Source of the DNA: Ferrimicrobium sp.
Lineage (GTDB): Bacteria; Actinomycetota; Acidimicrobiia; Acidimicrobiales; Acidimicrobiaceae
Direction of reading: 5' to 3'
DNA length: 64,000 nucleotides
Assembly: GCF_027364955.1 (NCBI RefSeq)
Contig: NZ_DAHXOI010000001.1
Coordinates: 124,001-188,000 of the forward strand
Part shown: one piece after another, positions 54,416 to 63,894 of the stretch
Layout: every line of letters begins with the position of its first letter
Numbering within the stretch: the stretch's first letter is position 1
Notes under the pieces: generated by a model
The model's database searches: none
Seen by the model: the letters and a program-made list of their open reading frames with translations, nothing else
Told to the model about the DNA's origin: nothing
Made by a program: the position numbers and the translations under genes

Positions 54416-56743
54416 TCATGCGAGAAGTGCGGTACCATGCGTGACAAGCTTGACCTTTACAAAGTCGAGGACGATCACCCAGATGAGCGTTCCGATGAAC
54501 ACCAGGATGACAGCCTCGACGGGTACTGCGCTCATGAGCACTCCGGTCGTCGCGAAAAGACCGACGACGAGCGTGTCGACACCGGATGCTAACAAGAGGA
54601 AGGTCCCTGGTTTTGACGCCCACAGGTGTCCTCGCTCTCTGAGGAGGAGGACATTGGCGAGACCAGAGAAGACGAGCGCCACAAAGTCGAGGGTTTGTAG
54701 TTGCCGTTGAGACAGTCCGGCCAAGCTAGCGAAAGCGTAGGTGGCAAAAGAGAAGAGTAGCCATGCGAGCGCGATGATGCCACTGGTCCTCATCAGCGCT
54801 GCGACGCTCCAATGGTTGGGGTCTTTCGATGGGTGGACGTTGTCACTAGCCAGTGACATCGTTACGAGATCGTTTGCAAAGAGCAGCAGCAAGATGAGGA
54901 GAGGTGTCACCACGAGTTTCCCGAGCACGAGGACTCCAATACTGAGAAAGAGGGCCACTTGGAGGGTCTTTACGATCTTGTTGAGCGTGTACGTGAGCAG
55001 ACGTTGGTAAACCGCCCGCCCCATATCGATGGCGTCAACCAGACCGGCAAGACCTGGAGTGGTAAGAACAAGACTGGCTGAGGCTTTGGCGACGTCGGTA
55101 GCGGTCGCTACAGCGATCCCAACCTCGGCCTGACGTAATGCGGGCGCGTCGTTGACCCCGTCTCCAGTCATGCCAACGATCGCTCGTTGCGTCTGATGCG
55201 CTGCGACCAGCTTGTACTTGTCCTCTGGGAAAACCCCCGCATAGACCGCACAAGTTGACTCACTGTTATCGGGTGAACAGACTTTGCCTGATAGGCCAAG
55301 TTGCGTTGCGATCGAAGCTGCCGTCTCCGGGGTATCGCCAGTGACCATTTTGACGGTGATGCCAAGCCCTGCAAGCTGTTGAAGAATCTCTACCGCATCA
55401 TCGCGTAACGGATCGGCGAAAGCGATTAAGCCAAGCAATTTGAGGTCGGAGGCGACTCCCCCAGCGATGCCGAGGACTCTCGAGCCGCTGCGTGCAAGAT
55501 CAACGAGTGTTCCCGTGAGCGTAGAGGGTTCTTCACCCCCCGTGATGAGCGTCTTGAGCACCTGAGGGGCACCCTTCAAGGCGTGGTGCTCCGATCCCGA
55601 CGCATCGAGATAGGTTGACTCAGAACGTTTGGTCGCGGGGTCGAAGGGAGAAAAGGTTGCTCGAGGTACGGGTTTGATCCCAAGCTGCTGTGCCTTGGCC
55701 AGCGTGGCAAGATCGAGAGGATCTTGGGTGGATGCGTCCGATGCCATCGCTGCAGCAAAGAGCACATCAGCATCGGTGGCGTCCCCAAAGGTGACGATCG
55801 ATTGAACCCTGAGTTCATTTTTGGTAAGCGTGCCAGTTTTGTCACTCAAGAGAACGGTCATCGACGCGGCCTCTTCAATAGCCGCGAGGCGAGTGACAAG
55901 GATGCCGCGACGCACGAGCTCCATCGCCGCGACCGCCGTGGCGAGCGTAAAAGTGGCTGGGAGCGCTATTGGAACCGAGGCGACGAGGAGGATGAGCGCG
56001 AACGGTGCTATGTGGGAGAGAGTGATTCCTCGTACGAGCGCATCCACGAGTACGAGGACGACGAGTACGATGTCGAAGGTGACGAGCCATTTCACGATGC
56101 CGAGCACCAGCACTTCAAGGTGACTGGCAGATCCCGCTGTCCTCACGAGGTCCGCGGTTTTGCCGAAGTAACTCTTCGCGCCCGTTGCGGTCACCTCGCC
56201 TGAGGCTTCGCCTCGTCGGATAATCGACGCAGAATAGACCGTGTCACCACAGTGATGTTCCACCGGGAGCGACTCGCCCGTCAGTGCGGATTGGTCAACC
56301 AGCAGTTCGCCATCGACGATTCGTAGATCGGCTGGCGCAAGATCGCCGATCCGTAGATGGATGAGGTCGCCAGGCACTAGATCGAGGGCCGGTACTTGTT
56401 GCCAAGATCCATCCCTAAAGACCCTGGCAGTGATCTGCAGTTTGGACTGGAGCAGTTCCAACGCTTTCTTGGCCCGACTTTCTTGCGAGAACGACAGCAC
56501 TGAGTTCAACACGAGTAGCAAAGCAATAACAATGGCCTCGGCCGATTTGCCGAGCGCCAGTTCCAAGATGAGAGTCACCTCAAGCATCCAAGGAACAGGA
56601 GCCCAAAACTTCTTTAAGAATAGAGCAAAAGGATGTTCCTTGGGATGGACGATTGCGTTCGGACCATACTGTTTGCGTCGCTGTGCGACCTCGGCGGTGG
56701 TGAGCCCGTGAGTCTCGGAATCCGGTACGAAAGGTTCAGGCAA
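54416..56743 (-). CDS. P-type H+-ATPase, plasma-membrane (P3A) type
   Basis: 775 residues, ~10 membrane spans. Phosphorylation site SDKTGTLTKNEL near 310, actuator LTGESLPVE near 160, PIALPA in span 4, hinge GMTGDGVNDAPALRQAEVGIA. The size and PIALPA fit proton pumps of the fungal/plant type found in some acidophiles and archaea, rather than Ca or heavy-metal pumps (no CPx). Would export protons at ATP cost and keep cytoplasmic pH. It follows the UspA gene by four bases on one message. Confidence 0.9.
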   Translation of the reverse strand: MPEPFVPDSETHGLTTAEVAQRRKQYGPNAIVHPKEHPFALFLKKFWAPVPWMLEVTLILELALGKSAEAIVIALLLVLNSVLSFSQESRAKKALELLQSKLQITARVFRDGSWQQVPALDLVPGDLIHLRIGDLAPADLRIVDGELLVDQSALTGESLPVEHHCGDTVYSASIIRRGEASGEVTATGAKSYFGKTADLVRTAGSASHLEVLVLGIVKWLVTFDIVLVVLVLVDALVRGITLSHIAPFALILLVASVPIALPATFTLATAVAAMELVRRGILVTRLAAIEEAASMTVLLSDKTGTLTKNELRVQSIVTFGDATDADVLFAAAMASDASTQDPLDLATLAKAQQLGIKPVPRATFSPFDPATKRSESTYLDASGSEHHALKGAPQVLKTLITGGEEPSTLTGTLVDLARSGSRVLGIAGGVASDLKLLGLIAFADPLRDDAVEILQQLAGLGITVKMVTGDTPETAASIATQLGLSGKVCSPDNSESTCAVYAGVFPEDKYKLVAAHQTQRAIVGMTGDGVNDAPALRQAEVGIAVATATDVAKASASLVLTTPGLAGLVDAIDMGRAVYQRLLTYTLNKIVKTLQVALFLSIGVLVLGKLVVTPLLILLLLFANDLVTMSLASDNVHPSKDPNHWSVAALMRTSGIIALAWLLFSFATYAFASLAGLSQRQLQTLDFVALVFSGLANVLLLRERGHLWASKPGTFLLLASGVDTLVVGLFATTGVLMSAVPVEAVILVFIGTLIWVIVLDFVKVKLVTHGTALLA

Positions 56744-56747
56744 CCGA

Positions 56748-57185
56748 TCAGTGCCTCACAACCAGTACGGGAACTTCGGCATGGTGGATAAGCTGATCGC
56801 TGACGCTCCCGAGCAACAGTGCCGAGAAGCCACCCCTCCCTCGTGCCCCTACCACCACCATGTCGGCTTCCTTTGCAAGCTCGATGAGCGCGTAGGCAGG
56901 TTCTCCCTCCAAAAGATGCGTTTGAAACGCTACGTCTGGGTACTTGTCTCGCATGAACGCTGCGCCAGTCTCAAGGATGGCCTCGGCGGCGTGCGAAAGT
57001 GTCTTGAGGGTGCCCGCCGTTACGCCGAAGTCATAGCCACCGATCTCCCAGGCGATCGCGATCGCAACACTGGCCCCCCGTAGTTTTGCCTCTTGAGCGG
57101 CGTAGTCGAGCGCCTCCTGTGCATACTCCGATCCGTCGTAACCGACCAACACCACACCATTTTTGTCAAAGCTTGACGTCTCCAT
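56748..57185 (-). CDS. Universal stress protein (UspA family)
   Basis: 145 residues from ATG 57185, which has GGAG at good distance; ATG 57218 would add 11 residues of no known role. Single Usp domain: VVLVGYDGSEYAQEALDYA at the start and the ATP-binding pattern G-x2-G-x9-G-S in GARGRGGFSALLLGSVSDQL near the end. Upstream of the H+-ATPase with a four-base gap, so the pair is likely expressed together in acid or energy stress. Confidence 0.93.
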   Translation of the reverse strand: METSSFDKNGVVLVGYDGSEYAQEALDYAAQEAKLRGASVAIAIAWEIGGYDFGVTAGTLKTLSHAAEAILETGAAFMRDKYPDVAFQTHLLEGEPAYALIELAKEADMVVVGARGRGGFSALLLGSVSDQLIHHAEVPVLVVRH

Positions 57186-57737
57186 GTTCGGATCTCCGAT
57201 CTTGTTACCCTGTCTCACAACCTAGGGCTGGTCAAGCCGTTTCACTAGGGGATAAGGTCCCTTGATGAGGAGACGAGGGATGGTGGGCGAGCTTACAGTG
57301 AGAAGGGAATCAGTTGAGTGATCGTTAGTCAAGCCGATTGCGGTCGCTGTTAGCAGCCATGGTTGGGGTAGCTGTCATCCAAGGCACGACGAGGCTCGCT
57401 ACATCCATCCACAGACAGAATCCTTCGAATGTCTGTCAGTCCGTCGAGACGATCGGCTTTGTACAGAGCTAGTGGTCGGTAAAGTGAGGCTCCTGTGCTG
57501 CCGAGCTGCTCGCTGGTGGTGAGGTGCGCCTCACGGAAGACCTCGGGTAGCCAACCTCGCTGGAATGCAATTCGAGGGTGACTAGGGTTCGGTCACGACT
57601 AGAGGCTTCAATCATAACTAGGGTCGAACGGTTTGGTCGCTAAACGCTGTGGGCCATGGTACCCTAGGTCCGAACAGGGAGAGGAGCCTCTTGCCCGACT
57701 TGGCAAGAGGCTCCTCTGTGGTCGTTGATCGAGCCAG
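57186..57737. other. 550-bp stretch with a hairpin only
   Basis: No coding frame with support. The 16-bp stem AGAGGAGCCTCTTGCC / GGCAAGAGGCTCCTCT at 57680-57717 lies 20 bp after the stop of the minus-strand DUF1269 gene. It probably serves as its terminator, though without a T-run. The rest may hold the UspA promoter. Confidence 0.5.
57680..57717 (-). terminator. Hairpin after DUF1269 gene
   Basis: Perfect 16-bp stem with a six-base loop (CGACTT). Confidence 0.6.
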
Positions 57738-58247
57738 TTAGGAGTTCTCGTTTGCCTTCTCAAATGCTTGACGAAGGTTCTCGACTGTCTCCTCGGTGAT
57801 GGAGTTACGAATCACCTTCGATGGGTGATAGGGTTCAAATGCGCGGGTCATCTGATCGGCATCTCCTGACACTCCAACCAGAAGAAGTGCTGATGTGCCC
57901 GGGGTGAGTTCGGACTTAACCTCGGCCACGAGCTTTTCGTCGATGCCTGATCGCTTCCACAGCTCTCCTATCGCAGCTCCTGCACCCATCCCCCCGAGCC
58001 AACCGCCGAAGAACCACGCCGGTGGAAACCACCAGAACAGCAAGATACCTGCGAGTCCACCCAAGAAGGCACCGCCAGCGACGGAGCCGTGAGGTGTTGA
58101 AAGCGTGGTGATGCCTGACTTGTGTTTCTCGACGACGGCGACGTTGTCAACCCAGGCATAACGCAACTCTTCGAGGGCGCGGACGGCGTCGAGCGCCTTT
58201 TGGGCGTCATATGAATGGTCGAACTTTAGCAAGATCAAATCCGGCAT
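57738..58247 (-). CDS. DUF1269-family membrane protein
   Basis: 169 residues. N-terminal alpha/beta part (ILLKFDHSYDAQKALDAVRAL), two glycine-rich spans in the middle (GAFLGGLAGILLFWWFPPAW, GGWLGGMGAGAAIGEL) and a C-terminal part LTPGTSALLLVGVSGDAD with a helical tail. This is the layout of DUF1269 proteins, often linked to stress regulons in actinobacteria. Two palindromes lie upstream. No biochemical role is established. Confidence 0.8.
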   Translation of the reverse strand: MPDLILLKFDHSYDAQKALDAVRALEELRYAWVDNVAVVEKHKSGITTLSTPHGSVAGGAFLGGLAGILLFWWFPPAWFFGGWLGGMGAGAAIGELWKRSGIDEKLVAEVKSELTPGTSALLLVGVSGDADQMTRAFEPYHPSKVIRNSITEETVENLRQAFEKANENS

Positions 58248-58293
58248 GTCGTTACCTCTTCTCTTTCTTTCTTAGTCACTCTAACTTCCTTCT

Positions 58294-58331
58294 CAGTTAG
58301 TCTAACTGCTTCCTCTACAGTTCTACTGTAG
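58294..58331 (-). promoter_or_regulatory. Two palindromes upstream of DUF1269 gene
   Basis: CAGTTAG-T-CTAACTG (58294-58308) and CTACAGT-TCT-ACTGTAG (58315-58331), both with perfect 7-bp arms, 47-84 bp before the minus-strand ATG. Their centres are 22 bp apart, i.e. about two helical turns, so two dimers could sit on one face. Confidence 0.55.
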
Positions 58332-59114
58332 TTGGGTTTCCAGGAGTTGTGTTACCGATTTGTTTTGAGTATTCTCACAGTTGATTGTTCATTGTTTTGC
58401 TTGGTGCCGTTATGGCGAGTCACTATCTGAGCTATCAGGGCAGTAAAGTGCTCGATTGGACCGATGCTATCCTCGCGTGTGGGTGGTTGAAGGAAGCAGA
58501 TTTGTGATGTTTCTGCGAGGGTTGGATACTACTTAGAAGTGGACCGACTGAAGCCTTTCATGGGCTCCATATGAAGCTACCGGTATTCGAAGGTCGATGC
58601 CGTGAGCCGCAAAATGTGTGACCAAGTTGACGAAGAGTTGGGTTGGCTGATCACGGATCTTGTGTTAGCTCATTCGATTCTCACGTGGTCTAGGCATCAC
58701 CATCGCTTGCACGCGATGGTGGGCTTGTCACCCTGAGGTGATGGTACCTTCGTCGAGGATGCTGTTGGGATGAGCATAGGTCAGCAGTACCGTTGCCTGC
58801 CTGTGGCTGGTGATCATGATGGGAGGTTGGCGACATCTCCAGGTCGGTTATGGGGTAGTTGATGTTCGCAGTCGTAGGCGACGAATGAGCTGTCCGAGGG
58901 CCCTCGGGCCTACCCGGTTAGGGTACTTTGCCTCTTTGCTTTGGTTCTGAGCCACCTTAGTATGACCGACTGGATGGTTGGCAGTGAGAAGAACGAACAG
59001 CGTTGGTGAGCTGGACCATCATGAAGGGTTGGTGGCAGATGAAGATGAGGGAATGCGCGCGATAGCGCATAGTAGGCGTTAAGTGGACAGCGCGAAGCGA
59101 TCTGTTCTCCGTTG
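58332..59114. other. 780 bp without a gene
   Basis: No frame of useful length in either strand. Holds a hairpin CACCATCGC / GCGATGGTG at 58698-58721 and TCACC-CTGA-GGTGA at 58728-58741 directly after. May contain promoters for both neighbours and possibly a small RNA, but nothing is decisive. Confidence 0.45.
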
Positions 59115-59140
59115 AGCTACGAGTCGGTCTAGCTACGAGT
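59115..59140. promoter_or_regulatory. Direct repeat before the arginine permease
   Basis: AGCTACGAGT occurs at 59115-59124 and again at 59131-59140, 28 bp before the ATG and next to the ribosome site GAGGAGG. Could be an operator of the arc genes. Confidence 0.4.
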
Positions 59141-59168
59141 GGATTCAGATGTTGAGGAGGAGTGAAGG

Positions 59169-60611
59169 ATGGCCAAAGTCGTCGACAAGCCTATTGATCC
59201 AGTTGATCCAGCGATAGGAGGTGGCGGAGTCCATCCGCGGGGTATGGGTCTGACCTCGAGCACTGGAGTGGTTGTCGGTTCTATCGTTGGCGCTGGTGTA
59301 TTTACCATGCCGGCGGTCATGGCAGGAGCGGGGACGAGTTCGATTCTTGTGTTAGCGGCGATTGCTGTTGGGGCAATGGTCTTGGCTACCCTTTTCGGTC
59401 AATTAACGCGCAAAGTACCGAGCTCGGATGGTGGTCTCTACGCCTATTCGCGCTTCGCCTTCGGTGATTTCGCGGGTTATATTATTGGTTGGGCTTACTG
59501 GATTCAAGCGTGGGCTGGCAATGCTGCCATTATTGCATCTTGGGTACTCTATGTTGAGGCTCTCCTCAGCATGACGCATCCGACACGATGGGATAACATC
59601 GTGATCGCACTGCTCGGTCTTTGGATTCCTGCGGCGATCAATATTGCCGGTATCCGGTCGATGGCGTGGGTACAGAATGTCACTGTTGTGTTGCGCTTCA
59701 TGCCGTTACTCTTCGTCGGGGTGATTGGCTGGTTCTTCATTCATGGTAGTTACTTTGGTCGATTCAACGCTTCAGGCGGGAGCCTCTATTCTGCTATCGG
59801 CATTGCGAGCGGTGTAGCACTTTTCTCCTTCATCGGTATCGAAACCGCCGCAATCACTGCTCGTAGGGTTCGTAATCCAGAGAGAAATGTGGGGAGGGCA
59901 TCGATACTTGGGACGGCGGCGAGTGCGATCGTCTATCTTCTTGTGAGTGCGGTGGTGATGGGATTGGTGCCTCATGGGCAACTCGTCAAGGATGGAGCCC
60001 CCTTCGTCACCGCCTTCCAGACAATGTTCGGACATGCGGCATGGGTTGGCAAGGCGGTCGCGGCGACGGCAGTGATCTCAGGATTTGGGGCTCTCGTTAC
60101 TTGGACGCTTGTCACTGCTGAGGTCTCCTATGCAATGGCCAAGGATGATCTGTTCTTCCCGATCTTCAAAAAAGTTGATGCGCAACACACTGCGCGCATT
60201 GGTGTGCTGTTCGCGGCGTTCCTTCCAAGCGTTCTTCTGGTGTGGCGGTATCTCAACTCATCCGGTCTGACGGTCTTTGTCTACTTGGTGAACTTGAGCG
60301 TGGTGCTCGTTGCTATCCCCTATCTGTTCTCGGCGTCGGCGCAGTTGTATTTCCTGATCCATAGCCGACGCCCACTGCAGAAAATGCAGTTGTGGAGGGA
60401 TGCGACACTCGGTATCGTCGGGTTTCTCTTCTCCATGTGGGTTACCTTTGCCTCAGGTTACTCAGCGGTATATCAGGCGATGGTATTGATACTTGTCGGA
60501 GTTCCTCTCTTTGGATTGCTCAAGAACGTTGGCAAGCGTGGCCAGGTCGCGGATGGGGCTACCGATGATCTCGTGATAACTGAAGGAAGCGAGGAGGAGG
60601 TGAGAGCATGA
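59169..60611 (+). CDS. arcD: APC-family permease, likely arginine/ornithine antiporter
   Basis: 480 residues, ~12 spans. [19 protein letters not shown] at the first span is the helix-break motif of APC carriers; [21 protein letters not shown] in span 6 and the loop are also typical. Being the first gene before arcA with an ATGA overlap, it most likely exchanges arginine for ornithine, as ArcD does in this pathway. Substrate is inferred from context. Confidence 0.85.
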   Translation: MAKVVDKPIDPVDPAIGGGGVHPRGMGLTSSTGVVVGSIVGAGVFTMPAVMAGAGTSSILVLAAIAVGAMVLATLFGQLTRKVPSSDGGLYAYSRFAFGDFAGYIIGWAYWIQAWAGNAAIIASWVLYVEALLSMTHPTRWDNIVIALLGLWIPAAINIAGIRSMAWVQNVTVVLRFMPLLFVGVIGWFFIHGSYFGRFNASGGSLYSAIGIASGVALFSFIGIETAAITARRVRNPERNVGRASILGTAASAIVYLLVSAVVMGLVPHGQLVKDGAPFVTAFQTMFGHAAWVGKAVAATAVISGFGALVTWTLVTAEVSYAMAKDDLFFPIFKKVDAQHTARIGVLFAAFLPSVLLVWRYLNSSGLTVFVYLVNLSVVLVAIPYLFSASAQLYFLIHSRRPLQKMQLWRDATLGIVGFLFSMWVTFASGYSAVYQAMVLILVGVPLFGLLKNVGKRGQVADGATDDLVITEGSEEEVRA

Positions 60612-61849
60612 AAGAGGAGAGGGATTTTCGTCCGTACGTTGGCTCAGAGGTGGGCACGCTGCAGAGCGTGATTCTTCACCGCCCTGGTCTTGAGCTAGCT
60701 CGTTTGAGCCCTGAGAACATCAACGAACTGCTCTTTGACGATGTGATCTGGCTGAAAAAAGCGAAGGAAGAGCATGACGCGTTTGCCGAAGCCTTCCGTG
60801 ATCGGGGAATCAACGTTCTCTACTTTCACGACCTTCTTGCCGGGGCGCTCGAGGTTGATGAGGGACGGGCATTTATGCTCGATCATATCTGCACTGAGGA
60901 TCGGTTCGGATCAGTGCTCGTCGAGGTGGTCCGCGATTTTCTCGAGGAACTGAACGCAGAGGAGCTAGCGGCCACGGTCATCGGTGGTATTCTCAAGAGC
61001 GATCTTGGGCGAGTACGCCGACATAGTATCGTTTTGAGCGCTCTCAGCAACGACGATTTTGTTCTCCCACCTCTGCCAAATCATCTCTTTCAGCGCGATA
61101 ACTCAGCGTGGATCTATGGAGGAGTCTCGATCCACCCGATGGCTAAGGAGGCGCGCCGTCGCGAGACGATCAATACCCGGGCGGTCTATGCCTACAATCC
61201 GGTGTTTGCGGGGAGTACGTTCATCACCTACCTCGGCGACGATGATCGCGACCATCAACCCGCCTCAATAGAGGGTGGGGATATCCATGTGATCGGGCAT
61301 GGGTCGGTGCTAGTAGGCATGGGAGAGCGAACGACTCCGATGGCCGTTGAACAGCTTGCAACGCGGCTGCTCGCAACGGGTCAGGCGGAGCAGATTGTCG
61401 CCGTACAGATTCCGAAGTCGCACGCAACGATGCATCTCGACACCTTGATGACCATGGTTGATCATGATTGCTTTGTCGTCTATCCGTATCTCGACCATCA
61501 CCTGCGGAGTTGGACGATCTCAGCTGACGAGAGTGGTAGGCCAGTCATTCACGAGAACCGCGATCTTTGGGCGACGCTGGCAGAGTTACTAGAGGTTGAC
61601 CGTCTCCGTATCTTGAGGAGCGATGAGGATGTCCGAGCGGCAGAGCGTGAACAGTGGGATGATGGGAACAACTACCTGGCAGTGGCGCCGGGTGTGGTCA
61701 TGGGCTATGAGCGAAACGTCGCGACAAATACCATGTTGCGTAGGAGTGGGATTGAGGTGATCACGATCGCAGGGAGCGAGCTTGGAAGGGGGCGTGGCGG
61801 TCCGCGTTGCATGGCTTGTCCTGTTGAGCGTGATGCGGTAGAGAGCTAA
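60608..61849 (+). CDS. arcA: Arginine deiminase
   Basis: Hydrolyses arginine to citrulline and ammonia. 413 residues. Motifs: [18 protein letters not shown] (for FTRD), [30 protein letters not shown] with the catalytic His region, and the C-terminal [13 protein letters not shown] with the nucleophilic Cys. Overlaps the permease stop by four bases. The ammonia made can neutralise acid, and arcC yields ATP. Confidence 0.97.
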   Translation: MKEERDFRPYVGSEVGTLQSVILHRPGLELARLSPENINELLFDDVIWLKKAKEEHDAFAEAFRDRGINVLYFHDLLAGALEVDEGRAFMLDHICTEDRFGSVLVEVVRDFLEELNAEELAATVIGGILKSDLGRVRRHSIVLSALSNDDFVLPPLPNHLFQRDNSAWIYGGVSIHPMAKEARRRETINTRAVYAYNPVFAGSTFITYLGDDDRDHQPASIEGGDIHVIGHGSVLVGMGERTTPMAVEQLATRLLATGQAEQIVAVQIPKSHATMHLDTLMTMVDHDCFVVYPYLDHHLRSWTISADESGRPVIHENRDLWATLAELLEVDRLRILRSDEDVRAAEREQWDDGNNYLAVAPGVVMGYERNVATNTMLRRSGIEVITIAGSELGRGRGGPRCMACPVERDAVES

Positions 61850-61861
61850 GGGAGTCCGAAG

Positions 61862-62860
61862 ATGAATTTATATGGTCGTAGCTTGGTCAAGGTCGATGAT
61901 CTAAAGGCGAACGAGTTTTTCTACCTCGTCAAGTTGGCCACCACCTTGAAGCACGCGAAGCAAAACGGTGTCGAGGTGCCAGAGCTTGTCGGCAAAAAGA
62001 TCGCGCTGATCTTCGAGAAACCCTCTACTCGAACGCGATCGGCATTCGAAGTCGCTGCCCTTGACCAGGGTGCACATCCTGTCTACATCGGTCCTGGTGA
62101 GAGTCATCTCGGAGTCGAAGAGTCGCCAGCGGACACGGGAAAGGTCCTCAGCCGAATGTACGATGGAATCGAGTTTCGAGGGTTCACACAAGAGAGTGTC
62201 GAGAGGTTAGATCAGGCGGCTGACGTGCCGGTGTGGAATGGCCTGACTGATAGGTGGCATCCCACGCAGATGCTCGCAGATGTGCTGACCATGACGGAAC
62301 ATACCACCAAAGAGTTCGGGCGCGTTGTGTTGACCTACGTCGGCGATGGGCGCAATAACACTGCACGCTCGTTGCTGGTGACAGGTGCTCTGTTGGGTTT
62401 CGAGATCAGGATTGTGAGCCCAAAGGAGCTCACACTTGAGGACACCTCTGTGCTCCTCGCCAAGCAATTGGCCGAGAACTCCGGTGCGCGACTGGTCATG
62501 ACGGAAAATATCGAGTGGGGACTGCACGGGACTGACTTTCTCTACACCGATGTCTGGTTATCCATGGGTGAGCCTGAGGAGGCATGGAAAGAACGCATTG
62601 ACCTTCTCCGGGAGTATCAAGTGAACGAAGCCATGATACGCGCGACCCATAACCCAGAGGTCAAGTTTATGCATTGTCTTCCTTCGTTGCATGACCAGCA
62701 TTCGGCGACAGGCGCCCGCCTGTCCAAGCTTGTGGGCACCGATGGGGTGGAGGTGACCGACGAGGTCTTCTCCTCTCAGGCTTCCATCGTCTTTGATCAG
62801 GCTGAGAATCGGCTCCACACCATCAAGGCGTTGATGCTGGCTTCGCTGCGTGGTCATTGA
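61862..62860 (+). CDS. arcB: Ornithine carbamoyltransferase, catabolic
   Basis: 332 residues. Carbamoyl-phosphate site EKPSTRTRSAF near residue 55, ornithine/carbamoyl site HPTQMLADVLTM near 135, and HCLPSLHDQHSAT near 275. Splits citrulline with phosphate into ornithine and carbamoyl phosphate. Twelve bases after arcA, with GGGAGTCCGAAG as ribosome site. The catabolic role is inferred from the operon. Confidence 0.96.
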   Translation: MNLYGRSLVKVDDLKANEFFYLVKLATTLKHAKQNGVEVPELVGKKIALIFEKPSTRTRSAFEVAALDQGAHPVYIGPGESHLGVEESPADTGKVLSRMYDGIEFRGFTQESVERLDQAADVPVWNGLTDRWHPTQMLADVLTMTEHTTKEFGRVVLTYVGDGRNNTARSLLVTGALLGFEIRIVSPKELTLEDTSVLLAKQLAENSGARLVMTENIEWGLHGTDFLYTDVWLSMGEPEEAWKERIDLLREYQVNEAMIRATHNPEVKFMHCLPSLHDQHSATGARLSKLVGTDGVEVTDEVFSSQASIVFDQAENRLHTIKALMLASLRGH

Positions 62861-63768
62861 TGCGGCTGGTGGTAGCGCTAGGAGGCAACGCGTTGCTTCG
62901 GCGCGGCGAGCGACCTGATGCGACCACCCAGTCGCATCACGTTGAGGAGGCTGCTGTCTCGCTCGGAAGATTGCGCGTCGGCAACCAGCTCGTCATTACC
63001 CACGGCAACGGCCCGCAGGTGGGGTTATTGGCGCTTGAGAGTCAGGAGGATTCCTCGCTCAGCTCTCCCTACCCACTCGACGTTCTTGGTGCACAGACCC
63101 AGGGGATGATCGGCTATTGGATTAGTAACGACCTTGACAGCACCGCTGGAGCCTCGGGTACCTGTACCTTGATCACTAGGGTGGTGATCGATCCGAACGA
63201 TGCGGCCTTCACCGACCCCACCAAGTTTGTGGGTAGGACCTATGACGCTGAAGAGGCGAGAAGACTGGCCTCAGAATTTGGGTGGGAGGTCAAACGTGAC
63301 GGTGATGCTTGGCGGCGGGTGGTTCCCTCTCCCTATCCGCTGCGCATCGTCGAGCTGCCGGTGATCGAGGGCTTGCTATCGATGGGCCTCACCGTCATCT
63401 GCGCCGGTGGGGGCGGGATCCCTGTCATGGAGGGACCCCAGGGAGGATTGCTTGGAGTTGAGGCGGTCATCGACAAGGATCTCACCAGTGCAAAGTTGGC
63501 CATCGCGTTGGAGGCGGATGTGTTGATGATCCTTACCGACGTCAATGCGATTTATCGTGACTATGGAACGGAACATGCCACAGCCTATCGAAGGCTATCA
63601 CTTACCCAGCTTGCGGGGTTGGACTTCGCGGCTGGATCGATGGGCCCAAAAGTCCGTGCCGCCGAGGAGTTTGTGCGACACACTGGCCGTAGGGCCGTCG
63701 TCGGCGCGCTTGAGGATGCTGATACGCTTCTCGCTGGTGAGAAGGGAACCATGATCATCTCAGGCTGA
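62860..63768 (+). CDS. arcC: Carbamate kinase
   Basis: 302 residues from the ATG at 62860, which overlaps the arcB stop by one base (TGATG); the TTG one codon earlier is less likely. VVALGGNALLRRGE, THGNGPQVGLLALES and VICAGGGGIPVM fit the amino-acid-kinase fold. Makes ATP from carbamoyl phosphate, the energy-yielding end of the arginine deiminase pathway. Confidence 0.96.
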   Translation: MRLVVALGGNALLRRGERPDATTQSHHVEEAAVSLGRLRVGNQLVITHGNGPQVGLLALESQEDSSLSSPYPLDVLGAQTQGMIGYWISNDLDSTAGASGTCTLITRVVIDPNDAAFTDPTKFVGRTYDAEEARRLASEFGWEVKRDGDAWRRVVPSPYPLRIVELPVIEGLLSMGLTVICAGGGGIPVMEGPQGGLLGVEAVIDKDLTSAKLAIALEADVLMILTDVNAIYRDYGTEHATAYRRLSLTQLAGLDFAAGSMGPKVRAAEEFVRHTGRRAVVGALEDADTLLAGEKGTMIISG

Positions 63769-63894
63769 GGGTGCCTCCTCACCAAGGCCCTAAGTCCCGC
63801 CCTTGCTGTGTCCAAGGCCACTGGGTATTGCCCCGTTCGATCCCTAAAACGAGTAGGTGAAGCCCGGGTGGGCCAGGGAGTGGAAGGAGTGATC

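Noticed and set aside
58412-58507. Short plus-strand frame (31 codons) in the gap before the arc genes
   Set aside because: No ribosome site and no similarity; likely chance.
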